Below, one piece after another: positions 21,720 through 33,532 of a stretch of DNA of 64,000 nt. Location of the stretch: contig NC_049981.1 in the NCBI RefSeq assembly GCF_000003815.2, forward strand, positions 25,655,836 through 25,719,835. Reading direction: 5' to 3'. The position numbers and the translations under genes were made by a program. Below the pieces are notes generated by a model, which was given only the letters and a program-made list of their open reading frames with translations, did not search any database and had not been told where the DNA came from. The DNA is from Branchiostoma floridae (taxonomy: Eukaryota > Chordata > Leptocardii > Amphioxiformes > Branchiostomatidae). The number at the start of each line of letters is the position of its first letter. The first letter of the stretch is position 1.

Positions 21720-22924
21720 ATCTTCTAGCAAAAACATGTTTGTCTGGCGTGCACCTTTGTAGATTTACCTACCATCGTAGGGTTGCCTGGCGTTAAGTAA
21801 ACAAAGGATGTTGACATTTTCTGAAATTGACCTCACGTAGGAGAATAAGACATGACCTTATCGTTTAGCTGTTCAGACGAGACTCCCTTACAGGCCCAAC
21901 GTTGTGCCCTTGGTTAATACACATATTTTCTCTCGTGACTGAGGTGAAAATAAGTATCTAGATTCAGTTAGGGACGTCCTCTCGGACAGGGCGTACAGCC
22001 GAAGGTCAAGTGTTTGAGCAGAGCCACACAGGGTCCATCCCGGTATGAGCTGGATCAAACCTATCAATCCGGTCTTACGCAGGTTTTACCTACTGTACAA
22101 GACTGGCGTGTTGCGCCTAAAGAAGGCTTACAAAACTAGCTACCCTTAAGGAGAAGACTACGTGTATCTGAGAAAACATTGAAAAAGGTACCAAGATTGA
22201 AGAAAGTAACATCTCGTGTCAGACACACATTGCAGATTTTATTGTTCGCTTTTTTAATCAAAGCCTATTGCTTCCACTTTGTACAGTACAGCTGATAGCA
22301 GAGTAAACCCCATCATTTTGTATACAATTGCAAAACCTGCACATTTCTAAGTTTGAGCCCAGCTAGGTTGGGAGCAGATGACATGGGTTACATCAAAACG
22401 TTATCTTACACAATCCGACTATCTCTATTATCTTCCTTACATTGCAGTATTTAAATGTACTTTCGACCTACATGCACAGAAGACATGCATCGACCATCTA
22501 CGAAAGCAGTGCAGTAAAATTTGATATTTGCTTTATATAAACATCAATAACATTGTATTAGGCATTCAATTGAATAGGAAGGAAAATTTGAGAGAAATTA
22601 TATCTATATATAGCTAGATCTGACATATTCTACTTATCATCAACATCAGTAGAGCAGCATCCCTACAAAGTCATTTCTATCTCTCGAACTATTCGGGTTG
22701 TTGGGACGAAGTAAAAAATACTATAGTAGAGCATTTAAGTAGTGTCCTAACGTTCAAACGTTGCTTACTTCTAAGAATTAAATTGCTGTTAAGGTAAAAA
22801 AAAGAGGCTCGGAACTTTTCTTATAGCAAACGTTGTATGCGATACAAGCAACACTCAACTGAGAAAACAGCAACAGCAACAATTATAACGACCAGTCGTG
22901 GTCAAGACGGACCAGTCGCAAAGC
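21720..22924. other. intergenic between LAMP genes B and C
   Basis: AT-rich sequence without a recognisable gene, RNA or repeat. It probably contains the 3' UTR of LAMP gene C and the promoter of gene B. Confidence 0.4.
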
Positions 22925-25063
22925 TTAATTGAGGGTTGTGAACTTTGCGGTACTCGCCTTCCGTTTGCTGACGACAATGTACGCGACAAACACAACAACG
23001 ACGACTACGCCAACAACAACACCGATGATAACAGGCACAGTGTTGCTGCCTGAGTCCTCCGAGCATTCTTCAGCCGACGAAAACTTGCCCGACTTCTCGA
23101 CTCCAAACGGCTGGAGCTGGACATGACTGGCGAGGATGGAAACGTCCTTAGTAACGGTGATGTCCACGTCTGCGTTACACTTGTAGGACTTGTCTGCGTC
23201 TGCGGAGAAGATGTCCATCGTGCTGTTTGTAACATGTCTGCGGGCGTCTGGGCTATTAGTCCCGTGGAAGATGGACGGAATCTCCGTATATGATATCTCG
23301 ATGGTAGACACGTTGAAGCGACTGACGCCGTTGCCTTTTACTTTTTTGTCTTTGACGAAGTCAAACGTCACGTTGAAGTTGTCATCGTGAAACGTCAAGG
23401 TCAAGCTGGAGTTGTCCGAACCACAGAAACCGGTGGCCTTGGCAGTTTTGGGTAAGTCAAACACACCGGTGTGCTTTTTCTTGTCAGTCTTTGTGTAATT
23501 GATACTGAACTGCAGGCTCATGTTGGCCAGGAGACAGGCGTTGCCATTTTTGTCCTTGACCTCAAAGTGACCTTGTGGTGGTTCTTTAGGAGGTGTGGTG
23601 GGCTTGGGAGTGGTCATTATGGTCGTAGCGTTCTCGATCGGGACCACGGTCACGTTAGATGGGTTTACGGTGGTCCCGTTAAGAATGGGAACGAGAGTAG
23701 CGGTAATGTTGGAAGGAAGTACTGTGGTCACGTTGCCAATAGGTGCCATGGTGGCCGCAGTAGTGTTAAGTGGAAGAATGGTTGTGGCATTTTGAATGGG
23801 CATCATCGTCGATGGAAAGTCTTGCGCGCACTCGGAAGCCTCGCTGAAGTTCGTGCTATTGACCGCGAAAGGCTGAACCTGCAGGTCGGAGACCATCAGA
23901 TGGACCGTGCTGCCAACGTCGAAGAATTGGAGAGATTTACACAAGTACGACTTGCCGACTTCGGTTACAAACAGAGACGGGCCATCTGTCTGTTCTTCAT
24001 TCACCGCTGTCCCGGGAGATTTGGCGTCCGGGAAGAGCTTTGGGTCTCGTACGTACCCGACTGAAGCACGGACTAGTTCGAAGATGCTGGTATCTGGTGT
24101 CTTGAAGGTTACGGTGAAGTTGAAGCCTTTGAAGAAGGAGAGCGCGATAGTTGCCTTGGAGTCCCCACAAGCTCCCCCGACGGTGCTGTTTCGTGGAAGA
24201 ACGTAGGTGGCGTTGTACGTGGTGTTGTCTTTCCCCTCATACTCGACACGAAACTCCATACCCACAGACAGTAGAAAACACGGGTTTCCCTTGGTGTCAT
24301 TGAGAGAGAAATGTCCGACTGGTATGAGAGGAGACGGGGTGGTATAGGGGCCGGGCGTAGTCGTGATGAGGTCCGGGCACGTCTCAGCAGGAGAGAACTT
24401 CCCATCGTGGGGAACATAGAAGGGCTGGACATGGATAGAGTGGATGGTCAGGGTAGACTTTGGCATGCTTGATTTACTAAAGGTGAACTCCATGGTTTGT
24501 GGTTTGTCACAACTGTAGGAATGCGGAGCAAAGGCGTTGGATGACGTGTAGAAGAACTGTTCTTTTGACGACCCCGACGACGTAGTGTTTGCGTCTTTTG
24601 CGTCGGGAAACATGTCCGGCACTAGTTTGTAATACATGGTGGCATCAGACAGGTAAAAGTGGGTGAAGATCCCGTTTCGCTCAAATGTAAGCTCTAGTCC
24701 AAAGGTTCCATCCAAGCCGAGACCGTACTCACTCCCGAAGCCGAGGTTTAGTTGCGCGTGTCTTTCGTCGGTGAGATGAGAACAGTCTCCGCTGACCATG
24801 CTGTTGTTCGAGAGGGCGAAGGACACAGTGGCCGTGGTGTTGTCCGTCTTGGCGTAGCCCACGTGGAACATGGCGGAGATATCCAGAAGCAAACATGGTT
24901 CGGGCTTGCCGACCAGCGGCTTCTTAGTCAACACGAAGTGTCCTACGGGAGGAGCGGGCTCGTCCGCCGCTAGCCCGACCGAGGCCCCAGCGCTGGACAC
25001 GCACAAGACGGCTAGGATTGTCGGAATAAGCGACATCTTTGGGCACATAGTCATAGAGAACAT
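22925..25063 (-). CDS. LAMP-family protein with three luminal domains
   Basis: Single exon of 712 codons from the first ATG; ATGs at 25054, 25048 and 25036 are also in frame, and the last gives the tightest signal peptide. It has three LAMP-type domains, each with the four-cysteine pattern: CLLLDISAMF...GDC...SYSC...ETC, then CFLLSVGMEF...GAC...SYLC...SEC, then CLLANMSLQF...GFCG...SYKC...EEC. A Thr/Pro/Asn-rich stalk separates domains 2 and 3. A valine-rich membrane helix precedes the tail SKRKASTAKFTTLN. Many N-x-S/T sequons are visible. The tail carries FTTL where the sister genes have a tyrosine (YADL, YRSL), so the canonical YxxPhi signal is altered. Vertebrate LAMP1/2 have two domains, so three is unusual. 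Confidence 0.85.
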   Translation of the reverse strand: MFSMTMCPKMSLIPTILAVLCVSSAGASVGLAADEPAPPVGHFVLTKKPLVGKPEPCLLLDISAMFHVGYAKTDNTTATVSFALSNNSMVSGDCSHLTDERHAQLNLGFGSEYGLGLDGTFGLELTFERNGIFTHFYLSDATMYYKLVPDMFPDAKDANTTSSGSSKEQFFYTSSNAFAPHSYSCDKPQTMEFTFSKSSMPKSTLTIHSIHVQPFYVPHDGKFSPAETCPDLITTTPGPYTTPSPLIPVGHFSLNDTKGNPCFLLSVGMEFRVEYEGKDNTTYNATYVLPRNSTVGGACGDSKATIALSFFKGFNFTVTFKTPDTSIFELVRASVGYVRDPKLFPDAKSPGTAVNEEQTDGPSLFVTEVGKSYLCKSLQFFDVGSTVHLMVSDLQVQPFAVNSTNFSEASECAQDFPSTMMPIQNATTILPLNTTAATMAPIGNVTTVLPSNITATLVPILNGTTVNPSNVTVVPIENATTIMTTPKPTTPPKEPPQGHFEVKDKNGNACLLANMSLQFSINYTKTDKKKHTGVFDLPKTAKATGFCGSDNSSLTLTFHDDNFNVTFDFVKDKKVKGNGVSRFNVSTIEISYTEIPSIFHGTNSPDARRHVTNSTMDIFSADADKSYKCNADVDITVTKDVSILASHVQLQPFGVEKSGKFSSAEECSEDSGSNTVPVIIGVVVGVVVVVVFVAYIVVSKRKASTAKFTTLN

Positions 25064-26164
25064 GCTACGTTTTCATGTGACTCTTCGTGGGGGCGTTATC
25101 GACATTCCTGTTTACTTAAAAGTTCGGGGGTACTTTGATAAGAACAGGTTGTTTGGCGGGTAACAAAAAACGTCTTATGCACACAAATTAACACGTCCAC
25201 AAACTCTATACTATCACTTACAGTGCAAAGACCCGGCTATCTTGTGGTATATATAAAATAATGATTACCATAGCACGAAGAATCTGGCAGTTAACAACTA
25301 TATACCCATTGCCATTGGGGTTGGGCTTCGATGGTTGAGCCCAAACAAACGTCCCTCCCGAAGACAACGACCCTTAAACCTTACGTCATAGTTCACGTGA
25401 TACCTATTGGCCTCACCTTTCTCTAAGTCAATGACCTTTCCGTCTAGCCTTGATGAGAAGTCTCGGCGAGGAAATTTTTAAAAAAGTGCCGAGGTTATTA
25501 GATAGAACAGGTAATGAAAATCATGTTCGAAGAGCTCCGAACAGTTTCTTACGTCTAAAATCTATGTTGTTGTGTGACGGATAACGCCAGTTTGAAATAG
25601 GTTTAACATAATACTCAAATGGATGTTTTCGTATACTATTTAAAGGAATAACGTTACAGCTTTCCTCGGTTGCTGGGCGGAACCTGGCCGCCGTAACAGG
25701 AATGAAGCATATTGCTCGACGTACGTGCACTACCCCAAGGAGGAAATATTGGGCTGGGCAACTTTCACACCTGTCCGGCCGGGGCTACACCCAATGCGGA
25801 CGCCGATGCAAATACGGCCGTAGCATTACTTGGGTCAGACGACGTCTCCACAATCAGGCCACCCTGCCTTCATCATCACCATCTTTATCTCCGTGAAAAA
25901 TGGAGATGCAGGTTTGAGTGTGTCTGTGTGTGTCTGTGTTTCCGGATTTTTGTGGTTAGCATCAACCTCTCGATGGATTATGATCATGGTATTTGATATC
26001 TGGGTAGAGGAGGTATTTGATATGTTGGGGAAAGCAACATCTTGGTCAATTTTGGTCCCCCTAGTATGTGACCTTGGTACTGCATCGTATTGTCAACATT
26101 GTGACCTGTGAACGATATCTAAATGTGTACATCACCAATCGTAGATTATGCAGATGTAAAACCA

Positions 26165-26240
26165 TTTCTTCTTTCTTTATTGCAAGGCACTATGGCCCAT
26201 AGGGACGAACAATTGTGACTGTAAATTAAAAAAAATAAAA
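26165..26240 (-). repeat. possible LINE 3'-end fragment
   Basis: TTTATTGCAAGGCACTATGG followed by an A-rich run resembles, in reverse, the LINE-tail-like blocks at 0.89 and 60.93 kb. There is no coding part. Confidence 0.25.
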
Positions 26241-26837
26241 ATCTAGTACTTAATACGTAGTAGATTAGTTGCATAATCAGAATATTTCACGGAGAGATGA
26301 GGTCTCCGAACTTTGTTTCCCATAATGGCCACCGGCCAGCTTAAAAAACTGGTTTTGACGTGGTTTGAAGATGTCGCAATATTGTATTGTTCTTTCTCGA
26401 TTACGACAATTGGAGTTTGTTCTATGATCTAAACCGATGTCGATGTAAACAAGTGGGTGAACTAGATTACATATCACTATGGCATGTATGGTGAAGCATT
26501 AACTTCGTCTGAAGTTAAAAACTACCTTAAAGCTATCTAGTTAAGATGGGCAAATTTTGCATAAAACATGTACATCATGGGTATGATCGAGTACAGGGTA
26601 CGCTATTTCACGAGTTTTTTTTTCATGTCTCTCACCCTGGACTACATTCATTTCAGTGGTAAAAGCTGTGAGTTCTGTGAAAGGCGTTCTAAAAAACACA
26701 CTATCGGAATAGATGTATCGGACACATCTGGAACTGCGAAAGAGAACTAAGAAAATAGAGAGAAAAATCCGTTGTCAGCAGTTTATCTGATTTCTAAGAG
26801 TTACCCCATGAGCCACATCAAACACTAGCCTCCACCA

Positions 26838-27047
26838 GGCTTAGGCTTAGGTCACATTTCCAAACCGGGGCCCGGCCGGGTAGCTTTCGGGAGCAAAAAG
26901 ATGATATGAAATGCATCAAAATACAAAATATGTCAAAATGAGATTCATGGGCATGATTTGTATATATTTCTAGGTATACATTGTAATTTTTCGTTTATTA
27001 AAACATCCCGGCGGGGTCCCGGTTTTGAAATGTGACCCTGGCCTTAG
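26838..27047. mobile_element. MITE with GGGGCCCGGCCGGG-type terminal inverted repeats, copy 2
   Basis: About 210 bp. The left end reads GGTCACATTTCCAAACCGGG then GCCCGGCCGGG. The inverted right end reads GGTCACATTTCAAAACCGGG then ACCCCGCCGGG, giving roughly 31 bp of inverted repeat with few mismatches. The interior is AT-rich. It belongs to the same family as the copy in GPCR intron 2. Confidence 0.75.
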
Positions 27048-27712
27048 GCGGGATCGTAGAATTCTGAAAAAAAATAGGGAAATACGCTAGTGGAGCCAGT
27101 CCATGTTTGTCCTCCGCTACGCGACCGGCCAATTCCTCAGGTAGCAAAACTCCCCTGGCAAATTATTCTCCCTATAAGTATAATAGCCAGCGTATTCAGT
27201 CTGGTAGAGACTAATCAAACACACAGTTCGTCCAAACTTCATAGGCACTCTTCCGTTACACCTGCCTGTTTTCCCATGTGCTTTACCAAATATGTTGGCA
27301 GGTCAGCAAAAAGGCTGTTCTAAGTTAATGATGGCATAAAGTATACAATTACAATAAAAAGAATACCACATCTAAATTCACCGTTTGGTGAGATTAGTTT
27401 GCTTAATGCAAAAGTATTTGAATAGACAGATTCTGTAGATTTGGACAGTAGGTATTTTCAATCAATGGACTATGTCCGTACACGGCTACTATAAACGAAC
27501 AGTGGTCCACATAAGAACAGATTTTGGCTTGTAGTCTGGATGACAACCAAATTACTTCATAAGAACACACATAGAAACAACAAAACAAACGCCGCCTGTC
27601 ACCAAAAAGCATTATCTGATTTTGATATTTGCTCAATATCTTTGTGAAAGTAACGAACCCCCACGGTCTGCCCTCACTCATCTGCAGCCTGTAGCCGCGT
27701 GAAGTAGACATC

Positions 27713-29396
27713 ATGAAGCTCGTCTTAGTCACAATTCTGGCTGGTGTTTGCTTTGCGGCTCTAGCAAATGGTTTGTCCAAGTTCTTATCTGTATGGATGG
27801 GTGCCTGATTGTGTTTTTTGAGACCATATGTGTGTACTGAACTTTGAAATATTATTCTGGTATTTGTATCGAAGCCCGACATACATGACATATGATGAGA
27901 TGATTATGCAAGTTAAGTTTTTGTTGCTCACAAACGCTAATGATCAACAGTAGAATGCGAGAAATCTATGAAAAGTATTAAACCAAAAAGCAATTTGAAT
28001 ATAGCTCAAACTAAGGAGCTTTAAAACTTCTTGCGCAAACGATTGTGCTGCGATGCAGCATCCAGGTCGTTAGTCAGACCATGATCAGGTTATAATATGA
28101 TGGTGTGACCATTTTAACGTAATTGTTGTCCTATCTATGCATCCCTTCATATATATTGCTGCTCTACCATGATGACACAGCTGCCTGCCCCAACTGCAAA
28201 GTGGGCATGTGCCTAGAGGGAGTGTACGGCTGCCTTCAGTGTGAGGCAGGGTACTACGCTTTCCACCAAGGCGGGTAAGCGAAGATAACTTTTGACTTTA
28301 TTCAGGTTGTAACATAATTTATATAACAACACACTGTGGGTACTAGCCAGCGAGGCAAAATACGTTTTAACAGGTCTAATGAAAACGAACACTATTAATC
28401 AAAATGCACTTTAACAACGACTTAAACGAGTTGCTTATATGATAGATTTAAACTACCAAAGTAGAACATTTTGCAGTTTGCAAAAAATAACCATCTGCAT
28501 CTCAAAAACAGCACTTTACACCTTTGGATGTGGTTTTCAAATGTCTGAAGTTTTAAGTAAGGACGTCGACCCATTTCGTTATGTATGGACTGTTCATTTA
28601 AGGTGCAGGATTCAACCCACTTGTATTGCTTGATTTGAAAAGGGTGTACGTGTGCTTGGCCACCTGTCCACCTGGGTATAGAGAGGACGACACAGTGGAC
28701 CCCTACACAAACGAGGTCATTGGACATTGCCAACGTATGTCATGTTCCTATTAGATCAGTCGTAACTTACTATTGTCTGTTGCTGTGTGTTGCTACCAAT
28801 GTCTAAGCAGATGTAAGGTTCTGCCTCATCTTAAGTGTTTTATGTCTGTGTTTGCAGCTGTGTTATGCACACTTCTAGACCTGCATATTTTGACAGGTCG
28901 CTTTCTTCTACATATGGAAGCATGGCACCATACATGGGTCGAGCAACTAAAAAGTGTGACAAACTGAATGTTACAAACAGGCGTAAAAGTCTGGGAATGA
29001 GCTAGTCGATTACAGGTGCTTGAAGATAACATTAATTACAATGATAACATTAGTGGCATGTATAAAGAACACACCGCATCTTCCTGGACTCGATAATACA
29101 TTAAAACATTCAAATGTAAAATAAAAAAATACAACCAGAGTTATTCACCATATATCTTTATATTACAATTACTTCAGTAAGTAAATGTCACATTCTGTTC
29201 TCTCTCACCCGCTTGTATCTATACTTAGTGGGTGGTGATTTCTTTTTTTCAATGTGGGAAGGAATGATTGTTATTGTTTGAATTGTTATTGTTTGAATCA
29301 TTGTTTGAATAGAATGTGTAAAAAGCCCTCACTAGACTTGGTTCTTTCCTCCCAGTTTGCTATGACCACCACGTGGCGGCCGGGCTCTGCAACTGA
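27713..29396 (+). CDS. small secreted protein with ten cysteines (furin-like/EGF-like pattern)
   Basis: Four exons assembled by hand: 27713-27770, 28181-28274, 28643-28734 and 29356-29396, with phases 1, 2 and 1, giving 94 residues. The first exon encodes a signal peptide (MKLVLVTILAGVCFAALA). The mature part of about 75 residues has ten cysteines in the order CPNC, MC, GC, QC, VC, TC, HC, LC, LC. The CEAGYY and CPPGYRED segments are typical of furin-like or growth-factor-receptor cysteine repeats. All splice sites fit consensus and all phases join. Two AATAAA signals lie at about 29471 and 29486. Even the longest exon encodes only about 31 residues, so ORF searches miss this gene. Function is unknown; a secreted ligand, inhibitor or defence peptide are all possible. 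Confidence 0.75.
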
Positions 29397-29464
29397 ACCA
29401 TGCAAGTGGCAGAAGAGCATTTCAGAGGGATGAGTAACCTGTTATGTGAGATGTGTACTCCAAA

Positions 29465-29492
29465 CACAGCAATAAATCATATTGAATAAAGC
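29465..29492 (+). terminator. polyadenylation signals of the cysteine-rich gene
   Basis: Two AATAAA hexamers about 15 bases apart, roughly 75-90 bases after the stop codon of the small secreted protein gene. Confidence 0.65.
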
Positions 29493-29874
29493 AGCCTTTA
29501 TTTCAGTGACTTGAGTGACTTATTTAGTGTTATTTTCACTAGCTTTTTTTCAGGTTTCTCATAGTAGAAGATTACACTTTATCATAATGTATAGGTTGGT
29601 ATCTGCACATTGTGGTATAGTTAAAGAATGTAGTGCATTTCATGTTGTTTATTAGGTCTTCTGTTGTGCAGATTTGGCCGTTCACCAAATACTTCCTGGT
29701 ATTGTGCGTTTTGGTTTGTTTTGCGCCATCTGGGATTGTGGAAGACGTATTCTCACGACTTGTTTAATTTTTCTTTATAATTACACACTCAGACAGAATG
29801 ATGACCTTAATTGCCATGTCAGTCATTATAAAACTGTTGACCGTGCACATTGTCCCAATTGTCGCCATCCTCCT

Positions 29875-32800
29875 TTACAAAGTTAACCCAGTCAGCCTCT
29901 CACTAATATCCCAGAGCTTCTTGGCTGTTCCGTCGTCCATGCCTTGTTTGGAAGGGTCTTGGATGCGACAGTCACAGACATACTGGCCCGAGACTCTAGA
30001 CATTTCTTCTGACACAGCACAGTAAATAGAACACTGCGCTCCCTGGTACGGAGTCTAGGGAACAAGCAGAAAAATCTAACAGAAAGGTACTTATTGAAGC
30101 CACCACTGAGGTATTGCCAAAAAAGGGCAGCATAATGTTATGTTGACTATTAAAAGAACAAAGTCCCTCACGTTTTAATGGGCCAGTCTACATAATGTAT
30201 ACAAAGGTATAAAAGCAAAAGGTCTTGTGATTGTTTAACTTACTCTAAATAATGTTTACAAACTAAGGCATTATAAAAAGCAAAACCTCTAGTGATTGCT
30301 CTACATGATGTTTACAAACTGAGACATACATTAGCAGCAAAATGTCTTGAGATTGTTTTACATCTAAATGACCAAGCAAGCAGTTACTGTTTAATACAAA
30401 AAGTAGAATCATATATACCTAGTACAGATGATTTTATCATTTTTTTAGTACTTACCTTTAAGAATGGTGGCATGATCAACCCAAACACCATTTTCACAAA
30501 CCAGTGGGCACTGCGAAGGAGTTCTGACCGAACGGTACCAGGATGCAGAACATTGACTGTTACCCCTAAAAGTACATACCAGACATGGTCAGGACACACT
30601 TACAAATCATGATATCACGTTAAACACTTACCCGATACATACAGGGATATCATCTATGGGACATATTATTCATGACTGACTGTTGGGCCGTGAAATCTCC
30701 AGAGTTCGGAAGTTGAATTATGACCTACTGGAGGCAAATGAGAAGTATTGGCACAGCAAGATATGATAATGAGGGATATCATCTGGTATAATCATCCCAC
30801 TGTATTCCTCAGCCCTTTAGTTTAATACACATACACCATGTAGATGTTCAGTGGCCTCATGTCTTTAGTCCTCATGTCATTTAGGTAACCTAATATAGTA
30901 TGATGAGGGACCAAAAATCATTGGTTACCAAGATACCTGAAAGATCATTGACTCATCAACTTGGAGACCTTGAAGATCACTGAAAGACCTTGGAGACTAC
31001 TGAAGGATCATTTAAGAGACCAGTCGGTCTCCCCACAGTCTTACCTCTGTAGAGTACTCATATGCATACACACCTGTTCCTGCTAGCCTCTTGTGTAGTT
31101 CTCTGGTGAACAAGATGTTCATCAGCTTGCTGTCAAAGTAGGCCCTGCCCTCATGGTACCACTTCTCAGCACAGAGGTTGTCAAAGTCAACCTTTCCCCA
31201 CCGATGGGCCATGGACGAAACATTGACGATGCGACTGGGAGAAGATTTCTTCAAAAGATCTGTGAGAAGAAGACTTTTCTTATACATCACTTTCAATAGT
31301 TTCACTAGCTGCAGGTTGGTAAAGTACTGAAGAACAAACTAGCTTCTTTACACACAAGTGTAGTATGAAAAGTTTTGGCCAAGCCCATTTCATCTGACAT
31401 ACACAATTTGCAACAAATAAATACTATTAAATAGACATGCCCCTGCTGTTAGTGACACTGTGGCTACAGTTGTGTGGCCAGAGAGCTAAGGAAATTGTGA
31501 TGGGCATGATGTCACATCAAAAAGATACTAATTTAGCCTTATATAATGTAATAAACACCAGAAGCATTGTGAGAGATGGTGAAACAGTGGCCTTTGAAAT
31601 ACATTGTACTTCAGAAATCTGTACCAAGGATTGTGTCACTTTTAAGTTCAACTCCTCCCCACACCATACTGGGATATCTGGTGTAGAGGGCAGTGCCCAT
31701 CATAGTTTCCTTAGCTCTTGGGCTACACAGCTACACAAGCAAGGATAATACAACACCAGGGTCCTTGTCCATTTGTAACTCTGTGTGTAACACTCTGTGT
31801 AACACATTGACATTATGGTTTAGAATTTCCTTACCCAGTAGAAGGTTGGTGAGAAGAAAATGACTGAAATGGTTGGTGGCAAATGTGAGTTCCAGTCCAT
31901 CTTCTGTCATACACTTCTTGGATGGACCTATATGCAACAGAAATGAGGCAATGATTGCATTTCTACTTAATAAGTTTTTTATTCTATTCATCTCAACAAT
32001 AAATAAGGGTACAACAGCATTATTTGTAGCATTACCAAATTTCACTCATCTAAGAAACTGGAACCAGAGATCATGGCACACAATTTCTGGAGCACTTTCC
32101 ATGAAAACAACGAAATTACAGTCTGTGACAAAGTTTGATTTAATTATCACTTAGTACATTCGGTTTGGTGACAGTGAGAAACAGACAGAATAATCAGCAA
32201 CAAACAGACACAACGATGAGCTTTAAAATATATATATAATTTCTAATGTTCTATTGATAGAAAACAAGTGATGTATACCTGCCATGCCAGCATTGTTGAT
32301 CAGTACGTCAAGTCGAGGTTCTTCTCTGCAGATTTCCTCGGCAAAAGTCCTGACAGACGCCAGCCTACTCATGTCAACCTCTTTCACAATCACATCAGTG
32401 TTTCCTGCGGGTTAACAAAGTTTGTACACAACCAAAAAGTCGATACTTAGCTTAAACTTTGGTAATTGCTAGTTGCCTTCCTTGGGGCAAAACTTATGTG
32501 GCTTTACACTATTGACGAGTGTTTCCTGCAGAAAATGATGAGAGGTTATCTATATACATGTGCAGTCTCATCTAGAAATACCAACTACCGCGATATCGAT
32601 AATGATGCCTTTGTTGAAAACCACAAACCCTTATAATGAATTGCAATCCTGCTATACCCCTTGGTACCACATGTACATATATGTTACCTGATGCTTTGAT
32701 GATGTCATTCCTGGCTGATTCAGCCTTGACCTTGCTTCGACACGCAAGGATGACCCGGGCATGGCGGCGAGCAAGTTCAAGGGCAGTGGCCTTACCAATG

Positions 32801-33282
32801 CCTGTGGATGAAAGAAAAACTGACTGTAGAGACACTTTTGATAATGATACTATCATAGTGACTTACTAAGGTATGTATTCCTGAGTCACATGCAAATCTT
32901 ATTTGTTTTGCAATTTCTATATGGTCTCCTGTAACGTTACCTGGCCAATGTGACCTCTTTTTATATATATATAGTGGTTCCTTACATAATTTTCCCATTG
33001 ACATGAGCATTAAGGTCTACTTTAGTAGTCTCCTATCCACACACCATATTGCATTGGTCCATTGCATACTTTTCAGAGGCAGCTTTGAGTGTAAGGTAAC
33101 GTTACAATTGACTCAGTATACTAGCACGTCGATGAAGACTTGCCCGTGTTGGCACCAGTGATGATCACAGTTTTGCCCCTCATATCTGCTTGGCTGTCAC
33201 AGTAGCCAAACCAACCAGTCCACCATTTCTGCAGCACCACAAGGAAGACCACCACCAGCAGCAAGACAAGATACCATTCCAT
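29875..33282 (-). CDS. retinol dehydrogenase 11/12/13/14-like short-chain dehydrogenase
   Basis: Seven exons on the minus strand: 33282-33144, 32801-32688, 32404-32279, 31927-31835, 31259-31074, 30565-30456 and 30054-29875. All phases join and give 315 residues, the usual size for RDH11-14. The N-terminal hydrophobic anchor (residues 4-17) should hold it in the ER or another membrane. The cofactor motif TGANTGIG spans residues 42-49, NNAG is at 121-124, the catalytic Ser is in VSS (173) and YFDSK is at 198-202. All catalytic residues are present, so it is expected to be active as an NADP(H)-dependent retinal/retinol oxidoreductase or on lipid aldehydes. Intron 1 uses a GC donor (ACGG|GCAAGT). 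It is divergently arranged with TTC12. Confidence 0.92.
30880..31020. repeat. degenerate short tandem repeat in RDH intron 5
   Basis: Variants of CTTGGAGACCTTGAAGATCA and CTGAAAGACCTTGGAGACTA follow each other with a period near 29 bases. No coding role is visible. Confidence 0.5.
32420..32500. repeat. dispersed repeat shared with 48.54 kb
   Basis: TACACAACCAAAAAGTCGAT continuing to ACTTAGC and then CCTTCCTTGGGGCAA matches, with mismatches, the block at 48.54-48.61 kb (TACACAACCAAAGAGTTGAT, ACTTAGC, CCTTCCTCAAGGCAA). Confidence 0.5.
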
Positions 33283-33511
33283 TTCTACCTAAAAAAAGGA
33301 AGATATTATACCTGTAGAAAAGGACATGATGTTTAATACATGTACCTGTAATACTCGTACAAATTAAACATACCAGTTTTACTGACTGCTTCATATAAAT
33401 AAAATGTTGTATTAAATAAAAGGAGTACTAGAATGTAAGTTGAGGGAAGGTTGATGGGCTCTGCTCTGATGGGTACCGACTATCAAGCACCTTTGACCCT
33501 TTACTGAAGTC

Positions 33512-33532
33512 ACACTTCCGTTCCGGAAGTGC
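33512..33532. promoter_or_regulatory. palindromic pair of ETS sites
   Basis: CACTTCCG-TT-CCGGAAGTG, two inverted ETS-family core sites. Paired ETS sites are typical of TATA-less housekeeping promoters. This assignment rests on consensus alone. Confidence 0.45.

Larger units (their letters stand above)
25064..27712. other. intergenic region between the LAMP cluster and the cysteine-rich gene
   Basis: No gene is supported. It contains a MITE (26.84-27.05 kb), a LINE-tail-like fragment near 26.17 kb and a short dispersed repeat at 26.28 kb. ORFs near 25.7-26.1 kb are low-complexity and unassigned. Confidence 0.45.

Noticed and set aside
27403-27891. 162-codon minus-strand ORF over the first exon of the cysteine-rich gene
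   Set aside because: No signature, and the plus strand there has a signal peptide exon with matching splice structure.
31437-31748. ORF of 103 codons on the plus strand in RDH intron 4
   Set aside because: No family signature, and it lies in an intron of a well-supported gene on the other strand.
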